Source of the DNA: Candidatus Hydrogenedentota bacterium
Lineage (GTDB): Bacteria; Hydrogenedentota; Hydrogenedentia; Hydrogenedentales; SLHB01
Reading direction: 5' to 3'
Length of the DNA: 59,794 nt
NCBI GenBank assembly: GCA_020848835.1
Contig: JADLHJ010000014.1
Span: forward strand, 1-59,794
The notes below the pieces were generated by a model, which saw only the letters and a program-made list of their open reading frames with translations, was not told the DNA's origin and ran no database searches. Each line of letters starts with the position of its first letter. Within the stretch, counting starts at the first letter, position 1. Both the position numbers and the translations under genes were made by a program. This document shows positions 53,697-59,794 of the stretch, piece by piece.

Positions 53697-53951
53697 ATGA
53701 ATGATTGGCGCTTGCAGGGTCAAGAAAAATTCCTGATGGGAGCGACCTTAGCCTTTAGAAAATATGAACCGTATCGCAGTGGTTGGGATCATGATCATTG
53801 CGAGTTTTGCGGGATCAAGTTCTCTAAGCTGGCAGGCGATAAGAATGAAGGATACGTAACCCACGATATGTACCGTTGGATATGCAAAGACTGCTTCGAA
53901 GATTTTAGGAATATGTTTCATTGGGTTAACAATTCGGATATGGAGACATAA
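53697..53951 (+). CDS. Small zinc-binding hypothetical protein
   Basis: The 84-residue protein has CEFCGIKF and WICKDCFEDF, a CxxC pair arrangement that predicts one zinc site, after the conserved-looking MNDWRLQGQEKFLMGATL. AAGGG lies 7 bases before ATG; the open frame extends far upstream without support. Its stop overlaps the next start (TAATG), so it is coupled to another zinc-ribbon gene. The region is lower in GC than its neighbours, perhaps acquired. Confidence 0.7.
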   Translation: MNDWRLQGQEKFLMGATLAFRKYEPYRSGWDHDHCEFCGIKFSKLAGDKNEGYVTHDMYRWICKDCFEDFRNMFHWVNNSDMET

Positions 53952-54298
53952 TGCGCAAATGCCACCGATGCGGGGCGGAATGGGACAGCATCAAGCGGGT
54001 CCCGGGCGTGAAGGAGTTTTGCGCCAAGTGCTCCGCGTACCTGCATTGCTGTCTGAACTGCAAACACCACAGCCCCGCCTACCACAACCAGTGCGCCATC
54101 CCCAACACCGACTGGGTGGGCGACAAAGCAGGCACAAATTTTTGCGACGAGTTCGAATTCCGCGATGCCGCCGCAGCAGCCGGGGAAGCGGCAAAGACCA
54201 GCGCGGCTCGCGGGGCCTTGGAGAATCTCTTCGGCGACGCAGCCCCGCCGAGCGACGCGGAAAAGCTGGACAGCTTCAAAAAGCTGTTTGACGACTAA
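53951..54298 (+). CDS. Cysteine-rich zinc-ribbon hypothetical protein
   Basis: The 115-residue protein has four cysteine clusters in its first 65 residues (KCHRCGAEW, EFCAKCSAY, HCCLNCKHH and later NQCAIP, NFCDEFEF), suggesting two zinc sites. An Ala-rich helix and a short acidic tail (SFKKLFDD) follow. It starts inside the previous stop codon (TAATG), so the two are translated together. Function unknown. Confidence 0.7.
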   Translation: MRKCHRCGAEWDSIKRVPGVKEFCAKCSAYLHCCLNCKHHSPAYHNQCAIPNTDWVGDKAGTNFCDEFEFRDAAAAAGEAAKTSAARGALENLFGDAAPPSDAEKLDSFKKLFDD

Positions 54299-54383
54299 TT
54301 TGACAATTCCGATCACTATTCGCATTTATAAATATACTATTAATTGAATTGTCGAATCTACCGCCCAGATTTTCGAGAAACAG

Positions 54384-54413
54384 TTGACAAGATTTCGCAC
54401 CCAATGGTAAAGT
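54384..54413 (+). promoter_or_regulatory. Sigma-70-type promoter for the NtrC-like regulator
   Basis: A perfect -35 TTGACA (54384-54389), an 18-bp spacer and TAAAGT (54408-54413) put the transcription start near 54420, upstream of the TTG start at 54449. An ATG at 54404 falls inside this promoter. Confidence 0.6.
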
Positions 54414-54448
54414 CACACGGGGCATCTTGCCCTCGGGGAGATGGACTA

Positions 54449-55822
54449 TTGGCGACCGTAGCTGCGCGCCGACATATGCTCGTTGTGGACGATGAGCCGG
54501 GTATGCGCCAGATGCTTGAAGGCACCTTCAAGGATCGCGGCTTCCACGTCACCACCGCTTCCAACGGCAGCAAAGCCATCGAGGTCATCCAGGAACAGCC
54601 CTTCGACGTCATCATCACCGACCTGAAAATGCCGGAGCGCGACGGCCTGGCCGTGCTGCGTTCGGCCCGGGCCTCCGCATACGACAGCCCCGTAATCATG
54701 ATCACCGCCTACGGCACCATCGACACCGCCGTCGAGGCCATGCGCCTCGGCGCGCGCGACTTTATCGCCAAACCCTTCAAGCTCGCGGAAATCGAGCTGA
54801 AGGTGGACAAGATTATGGGCGAACGCCCCGCGCGGGAATACGAACAGCGTACGCCCCTCACGCAGCCCACCGAGCGCCAAATCGTCGGTTACAGCAAAGA
54901 GACCAAACAACTTCTGAAAATGATCCAGAAGATCGGCCCCAGCCGCAGTTCGGTGTTGATCACCGGCCCCAGCGGCACGGGAAAGGAATTGGTCGCGCGC
55001 GCGATCCACGATTCGAGCCCGCGCAAAGACCGTCCCTTTGTCGCGTTGAACTGCGCGGCGCTCGCGCCCGGCGTGCTGGAGAGCGAACTGTTCGGTCACG
55101 AGAAGGGCGCATTCACCGGCGCGGTCAGCCAACGGCAAGGCCGCTTCGAGCGCGCACACACAGGCACGCTGTTTCTTGATGAAGTCGGCGAGATCGACGG
55201 CAACATTCAGACAAAACTGTTGCGCGTGTTGCAGGAAGGCGAATTCGAACGCGTTGGCGGCAACCAGACCGTACGCGTGGATACGCGCATCATCGCCGCG
55301 ACGAATCGCGATCTGCGCGAAGCGATTTCACTTGGCGCGTTCCGCGAAGATTTCTACTACCGGCTCAACGTGTTTTCTCTGCGTGTAGAGCCGTTGCGCG
55401 CGCGGCCCGACGACATCCCCGCGTTGATCGATCATTTCCTTAAGAAGTTCAGCTTTGAACTCGCCAAGGAAGTGAACGCGGTCGAAGACGACGTGATGAG
55501 TTTCTTCATGCGCTACCCATGGCCGGGCAACGTGCGCGAATTGGAGAACGTACTCGAACGCGCCGTAGTGCTTGCGGAAGGCAACACCATCACGCGCGAC
55601 GTGATCCCGCCCGATATGTTTTTCCTGCAGGAAGAACTCGACCCGGATCCGGAAGCGTTGCCCGAATCCGCCTCATTGGTCGAACGCACCGACCACATGG
55701 AATCCGAAATGATCGCGGCAGCGCTCAACCGCTTTCACTGGAACAAAACCAAAGCCGCGGATCATCTGGGGCTAAAGCGCACCACGCTGCAATACAAGAT
55801 CAAGAAGTACGGGCTGAAGTAA
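54449..55822 (+). CDS. NtrC-type sigma-54-dependent response regulator
   Basis: Transcription activator for sigma-54 promoters. The 457 residues comprise a receiver domain (about 8-125; D14/D15, phospho-acceptor D58 in [13 protein letters not shown]108). The AAA+ domain has Walker A GPSGTGKE (173-180), the sigma-54-contacting GAFTGA (220-225), Walker [11 protein letters not shown], and [15 protein letters not shown]-terminal Fis-type helix-turn-helix follows ([33 protein letters not shown]). Start TTG at 54449 is chosen because GGGGAG lies 8 bases upstream and the promoter excludes earlier starts. No histidine kinase is adjacent, so it is an orphan here. Confidence 0.92.
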   Translation: MATVAARRHMLVVDDEPGMRQMLEGTFKDRGFHVTTASNGSKAIEVIQEQPFDVIITDLKMPERDGLAVLRSARASAYDSPVIMITAYGTIDTAVEAMRLGARDFIAKPFKLAEIELKVDKIMGERPAREYEQRTPLTQPTERQIVGYSKETKQLLKMIQKIGPSRSSVLITGPSGTGKELVARAIHDSSPRKDRPFVALNCAALAPGVLESELFGHEKGAFTGAVSQRQGRFERAHTGTLFLDEVGEIDGNIQTKLLRVLQEGEFERVGGNQTVRVDTRIIAATNRDLREAISLGAFREDFYYRLNVFSLRVEPLRARPDDIPALIDHFLKKFSFELAKEVNAVEDDVMSFFMRYPWPGNVRELENVLERAVVLAEGNTITRDVIPPDMFFLQEELDPDPEALPESASLVERTDHMESEMIAAALNRFHWNKTKAADHLGLKRTTLQYKIKKYGLK

Positions 55823-55856
55823 CCCGTCAATCGCGTCCGAGCGTTCAGCGGCGCGC

Positions 55857-56648
55857 CTACATATCCACACACCGGATCCATAGTGCGCCGCCCATCTCGA
55901 GATCGACTTCCTTGCCGTCTGGCCCGGCGGCCTTCTCACCGGTCTGGGGAATCGCCGTCATGGCCCACCACCCAGCGCGCGCAGGCACATAAGTAAACCC
56001 ACCCTGCGCGTCTGTCTTGAGGATGTGCGTGATGTACGAGTTGTCCGGCAACTTCACCGCGCCCTTGTCGTTCAGGTACTCGACCTCGACGCGGCACTGG
56101 GGCGCGGGTCGGCCGTTGACACGGACGATCCCGGTGAATGCGCTGCCCGTCCACAACGACGTGCACTGTACCGACGGCTCGATCTCGACTGGGAAACCCA
56201 CGAGCGTGTCATGCCCCTCCCAGTTCTCCCAGCCCATGTGCGATTCGGTCGGTAACTTCGCCGGGCACGAGTTCAGAATCACCTTTGTGTAATGGACGAC
56301 CAGGACCTGTTCAGCCGGTTCCCAATATGGCGCGGGTTGCAGAAAGAACACGTGCGCGCCCGCTTCCTTCATCGTGTACGCAGCGGCCCACGCGGGCTGG
56401 CCGGCGGATTCCCGGGTCTGCAATGTGCCGAGAAGATCGGACTTCTTCTGGTTCACGATAACGCCGAACTGCTGCGGCCGCGGCATGGGCAGCACCGGGC
56501 CGTTTTCGCTTGCGTGCTCGACGAAACGGATATCGAGTGTGGACACCGCGCCGTCCTGCGCCGCGGGGACCATGATTTGCACGTGCGCGTGTGCGGCGGC
56601 CCCGCACCACGCAAGCAACGCAACCAACCCAATTCGAATTCTGATCAT
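55857..56648 (-). CDS. Secreted DUF4198-like protein
   Basis: The 263-residue protein has a signal peptide (about 1-22, cleaving near AAAHA-HVQ). The mature part begins HVQIMVP, as in DUF4198 proteins of Ni/Co-uptake type, and holds a C-terminal carboxypeptidase-regulatory-like beta module (FTGIVRVNGRPAPQCRVEVEYLND..TDAQGGFTYVPARAGWWAM). A metal-transport link is known for some family members but no cbi/nik genes are near. AAGGAG lies 7 bases before ATG 56648. Confidence 0.75.
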   Translation of the reverse strand: MIRIRIGLVALLAWCGAAAHAHVQIMVPAAQDGAVSTLDIRFVEHASENGPVLPMPRPQQFGVIVNQKKSDLLGTLQTRESAGQPAWAAAYTMKEAGAHVFFLQPAPYWEPAEQVLVVHYTKVILNSCPAKLPTESHMGWENWEGHDTLVGFPVEIEPSVQCTSLWTGSAFTGIVRVNGRPAPQCRVEVEYLNDKGAVKLPDNSYITHILKTDAQGGFTYVPARAGWWAMTAIPQTGEKAAGPDGKEVDLEMGGALWIRCVDM

Positions 56649-56704
56649 GGCAGTGCTCCTTCGCCGGACCGCTCTTCGACACGGCGTGACGTGCGACGTC
56701 TCCG

Positions 56705-58189
56705 TTATTTCATCGGCTCCGCTGTGCATTCGCGGATCACCGCCGCGTAGGGCTCGATGAGCCGGAAGTTTTTTGTCTTCGTGCGCGCGATGACCTCAAG
56801 AATCTTTTCTTTCGAGTCTCGGTGCATATTCGGAATGTGCGGCCACGAATCCAGGAACTGGTACACGCCCCAGATCGAGCCAACACCGTCATCGTTCACG
56901 TATTTCCACGTCCACGGCGACCACGCCCAGCCCTTCTTGTTGAACGCATCGAGAAACACGCGCATGCCCGCGATATCGTTGGGGTGGTTGCCCATCGTGC
57001 TGAACTCGCCCCAATACATCGGCACCTTGCATCGGTCCTGTTCGCGCGAGCCGATACGCACCACGAGCTCAGCGCGTTTGTTGTGATCGGCCAATCCGCC
57101 GTCGGTGGTGAACTCGGGGTCCGCACCCGAGTAAAAGTGGATCGAGTACACCACGTTCGTCCACCCGAGGGCCTTCGGGTCCGGGAAAAAACCGTCATCC
57201 ACCCAGGGTTTCTCTTCGAGTTTGTATCCGTCTTCCATGACGATGATGGTGTCCGGGTCGACTTCGCGGATCGCGTCGTACATCAGGTCGTGCGCGTGCG
57301 TCCAGTCGTCAACGCCCTTGGCGCTGTAGGGTTCGTTGAGCAGGTCGTATCCCCACACCGTGGGATCGTTCTTGTAGCGCAACGCGATCGCGCGCCACAG
57401 CGCCGCCGCGCGCTTTTGAAACTCCTCGTTCTGGAAGAACTCGCCGCGGCTGAGTTCGCCGGTGTGGTCCCACGGGCTTTGGCAACCGGACGCGCCGTGC
57501 AGATCGAGCAGGACGTACAGCCCGTGGTTGGCTGCCCAGCGCACTGCTTTGTCGAGATAGCCAAAACCGTAATCGAAATATGCGTACGGCGCGTCGTCGT
57601 GTTCGAACCAGCGATACCAGAAAGGAACGCGCACGAAGTTGAACCCGAGTGCCTTCGCCAACTGGAAGTCCGTCTCGGTGATCCACGTGTCGTGGTGCGC
57701 GTCCCAAATCTGGGCCGCGCCGATTTCGCCGAACCGCTTGCGCAGCAGACGGTCCATATCGAGCGCGGCGTTGACCGGGGGCTCTTTCTCGAGCAACGCC
57801 ATGTACGCGTCGTACTGCGCGGGCGTCACCCGTTTCTTAACCTCGGCGTTGAGCCGGACGAGGTAATCGCCGATCTTCTCGACGTCGTCCACAAATTCGC
57901 CGGTCGTTTTCTCAGCCGCCTTCAGTTGATCGAGGATGCCGGTCTCCTCGGCAATTTTGGGGACGCGGTCGTGCCATTCCATCTCGATGCTCGGAATCCA
58001 CGTCTCCATCATCAACCAGCCGCCAAAATTAATCCCACGCATTGGAACGACCTCGCTGCGCGCGTTCACGATGTCCGTGCCACGCACGGTCAGGTTTTCG
58101 AGCGGGGCGGCGAACGCCAGCGTGGTGCCAGCGACAACCATGCAGCACATGCGCGCGGTGGCGCACTTATTTCGTAATTGGGACAGCAT
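56705..58189 (-). CDS. Secreted GH5-type glycoside hydrolase (cellulase family)
   Basis: The 494-residue protein has a signal peptide (about 1-28) and a GH5-like (beta/alpha)8 barrel. It shows MRGINFGGWLMMETW, GFNFVRVPFWYRWFE, LYVLLDLHGASGCQSPWDHTGE, acid/base Glu286 in DLLNEPY, HFYSG and nucleophile Glu395 in MYWGEFSTMG. A helical insert of about 90 residues (about 80-170) sits between the first two barrel blocks. AAGGAG precedes ATG 58189. It overlaps the upstream gene by 23 bases, so the two form an operon, perhaps acting on the same glycan. Confidence 0.87.
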   Translation of the reverse strand: MLSQLRNKCATARMCCMVVAGTTLAFAAPLENLTVRGTDIVNARSEVVPMRGINFGGWLMMETWIPSIEMEWHDRVPKIAEETGILDQLKAAEKTTGEFVDDVEKIGDYLVRLNAEVKKRVTPAQYDAYMALLEKEPPVNAALDMDRLLRKRFGEIGAAQIWDAHHDTWITETDFQLAKALGFNFVRVPFWYRWFEHDDAPYAYFDYGFGYLDKAVRWAANHGLYVLLDLHGASGCQSPWDHTGELSRGEFFQNEEFQKRAAALWRAIALRYKNDPTVWGYDLLNEPYSAKGVDDWTHAHDLMYDAIREVDPDTIIVMEDGYKLEEKPWVDDGFFPDPKALGWTNVVYSIHFYSGADPEFTTDGGLADHNKRAELVVRIGSREQDRCKVPMYWGEFSTMGNHPNDIAGMRVFLDAFNKKGWAWSPWTWKYVNDDGVGSIWGVYQFLDSWPHIPNMHRDSKEKILEVIARTKTKNFRLIEPYAAVIRECTAEPMK

Positions 58190-59794
58190 CGGTCTCTCCT
58201 TCGCGCAAAGCGCGATACTTCGCCTCAAGCGCCGCGTGCAGGGCCGTGTCGCCGGTAAGGACGACAATCGCGCTGTCCGCGAGTTGGTCAATCGCAATTT
58301 CCGTCTCGCCGCCGCGCTGCGCAACAGGCACGCTCGATACGCCGTCGCCCGCCACGCGCAGCGCCTTCGTCGGCGCAATCCAATCCGGTAGCCGCAGCGC
58401 CACTTTCACGTTCGACTTTGCACGGAACGGATATGCGCGCGGGTCGATGTCGTAATCGAGATTGGTCACAAAAACGAGGGCCTTGTCCCACGATACCAAT
58501 GCCGCGGCGTCCACGAAATTCGGCGCACTGATTTTCGTCTGGATCGGTTCTGCCGCCAACAAGTCATCGCGCAACACATTCATCACGCGGTTCCAGCCAC
58601 GCATCGACTCGCGTGTCTCCGGGTATTTCACGCTCATCTTTGGGTTGTAGGTAAACCACAGGATGCCCTTCGCAGCGCGCCCAAGGTTGAGTACCAGTTG
58701 GGCCGACAATTCTTCCGGCGTCGGCACCGGTCGCAACGGCCGTTCGCCCCAGCCATCGTGATTACCCTGCGACCACACCCAGATCGGCCGCGGTTCGGAA
58801 GCGTACTTGAGATCACTCGTGTAGTACGCCGTTTCTTCGAGCCGCGTGCCGTACTCATGCGGCCACTTACTGCTTGAGGGCGCGGTCACACTGTAATGAT
58901 CGTGGCCCACGATGTCCGGGATTCCGGCGTAGTCAAAAAACTTCGCGTTGCGGCACAGGTTGATGAACGTGGGAATTTTGCTGTCATACTGGCGCACGGT
59001 CTGATCGCAGAATAGCATCACGCTAGCAGGGGTAGACCAGTCGGGCTCGTCGCGCAGCATCCAGCACGCGACCGCCTGGTGGCCGGACAAATCACGCACC
59101 ATGTCCACGTCAACTGGTTCGCCGGTATGAACGGCTGCGCGTAGGCCCAGACGTCGCCACGTCTCGCTGAAGAAGGGGTCCGTCCGCTTGCCGCCCAAGA
59201 TGCCCAGGTCCACGTGGTCTGCTTTCAACCACTCCTGAATTTCGGTTTCCATTCCCCAGGTGCCGATCGGGAAATAATCGGCAAATGCGCGGCGGTGCGC
59301 GTACACTGCGCGTTCGCCTTGATCCGTCTTGACACCCACACGGACGATGAGCAGTTTGCTTGGTGCTACGGGCTGCGTTAGTTTGACCCGCGCGATAGCA
59401 TTGCCCGGGCCACTCAGTTCTTTACCGCGCCACTCGACGTTTGCGGTTTGAAATCCGATCAACGCGAGGTCGGTAAACGTTAATGCGCTGCGTCCGGTGT
59501 GGCGCACGCTGATCTCCAGATCCTGCATGCCCGGCAGCACGCGGATGAACGACACGTTGACCGGGTCCTCCTGCAGCAGGCCCTGGTGTCCCAAGCACGG
59601 CTCCCAGGTCTCATCAACGAGGTTGAACAAATACGGATTGCCCGGTCCGAAATCGCGCACTGTCGCTGAAATCTCCAGCACCGTCATCTCGCCGGGCGCA
59701 AGGTGCGTCTTGGTGAAGCGGTGCCACGCGACGAAGTGATTCAGGATCCAGTACGATTCATCCCGGTTGTTGAACCGCCAATACCGCAGGTTAA
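58167..59794 (-). CDS. Glycosidase-like protein, 5' end outside the window
   Basis: The frame is open to the right edge, so the true start is missing. The visible 542 residues begin within a beta-rich domain (MTVLEISATVRDF..). A TIM-barrel-like part follows with CWMLRDEPDWSTPASVMLF, KIPTFINLCRN, IPDIVGHDHYSV, RPIWVWSQGNHDGWG and GRAAKGILWFTYNP, reminiscent of GH42-like or DUF-type glycosidases. A C-terminal beta domain ends the chain. RDEP could carry an acid/base Glu. No exact family is named. It overlaps the GH5 gene start by 23 bases. Confidence 0.65.
   Translation of the reverse strand, partial: NLRYWRFNNRDESYWILNHFVAWHRFTKTHLAPGEMTVLEISATVRDFGPGNPYLFNLVDETWEPCLGHQGLLQEDPVNVSFIRVLPGMQDLEISVRHTGRSALTFTDLALIGFQTANVEWRGKELSGPGNAIARVKLTQPVAPSKLLIVRVGVKTDQGERAVYAHRRAFADYFPIGTWGMETEIQEWLKADHVDLGILGGKRTDPFFSETWRRLGLRAAVHTGEPVDVDMVRDLSGHQAVACWMLRDEPDWSTPASVMLFCDQTVRQYDSKIPTFINLCRNAKFFDYAGIPDIVGHDHYSVTAPSSSKWPHEYGTRLEETAYYTSDLKYASEPRPIWVWSQGNHDGWGERPLRPVPTPEELSAQLVLNLGRAAKGILWFTYNPKMSVKYPETRESMRGWNRVMNVLRDDLLAAEPIQTKISAPNFVDAAALVSWDKALVFVTNLDYDIDPRAYPFRAKSNVKVALRLPDWIAPTKALRVAGDGVSSVPVAQRGGETEIAIDQLADSAIVVLTGDTALHAALEAKYRALREGETDAVPITK

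Noticed and set aside
1..59794. tRNA or rRNA genes
   Set aside because: Reading for T-loop and acceptor-stem patterns found none; a covariance-model scan would be decisive.

Overview
The window looks like a chromosomal segment of an uncultured Gram-negative bacterium of the planctomycete-like sphere, most plausibly Candidatus Hydrogenedentota or a close relative. This is inference from gene content. It carries a planctomycete-type cytochrome/DUF1549/DUF1553 protein paired with a DUF1501 protein, PmoA-like DUF6807 and DUF4091 proteins, Tat-type secreted enzymes, LptF/G and FadL outer-membrane systems, and many palindromic intergenic repeats. GC is high. Shine-Dalgarno sites are mostly good, and GTG and TTG starts are common.

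Layout. 0.1-3.0 kb (minus): citramalate synthase and archaeal-type phosphoglycerate mutase. 3.1-5.0 kb: rsmG, two parS-like sites around a palindromic repeat, and ispH. 5.1-8.7 kb (minus): a coupled ctpA-rph-rdgB-tsaC operon in which rph seems to start at ATA. 8.8-14.3 kb: L-rhamnose isomerase, an LptF/G permease, a FadL-like porin, an esterase and a DUF3592-like membrane protein. 14.7-17.5 kb: a DnaA-like AAA+ domain fused to a very long coiled coil. 17.45-17.94 kb: a GxxExxY gene bounded by 29-bp inverted repeats. 17.9-24.8 kb: a two-subunit molybdenum hydroxylase and the DUF1549/1553-DUF1501 pair. 24.8-27.1 kb: a fossil tandem duplication joining the 3' ends of the DUF1501 gene and fabG. 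27.2-30.2 kb (minus): yceD-rpmF-plsX, separated from fabG by a YdeI-like gene and a six-hairpin element. 30.3-36.5 kb: glycosidase-like secreted proteins, ddl and small hypotheticals. 36.7-42.7 kb: a MacAB-like exporter and an ABC-2 permease with two homologous halves. 42.8-47.4 kb: a DASS transporter, a hypothetical protein and a GspE/PilB ATPase. 47.4-49.5 kb: a candidate oriC with DnaA boxes on both sides of dnaN. 49.5-59.8 kb: alginate-lyase-family, DUF6807, GH5 and other carbohydrate-related secreted proteins, zinc-ribbon proteins, Trm112 and an orphan NtrC-type regulator. The last gene runs off the right edge.

Taken together, the window combines origin-proximal housekeeping (dnaN, DnaA boxes, parS, rsmG, lipid and envelope genes) with accessory polysaccharide genes and repeat-driven rearrangement. 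The observations most worth following are the DnaA-like coiled-coil protein, the inverted-repeat-bounded GxxExxY cassette, the fossil duplication, the parS pair without parAB, and the ATA start of rph.
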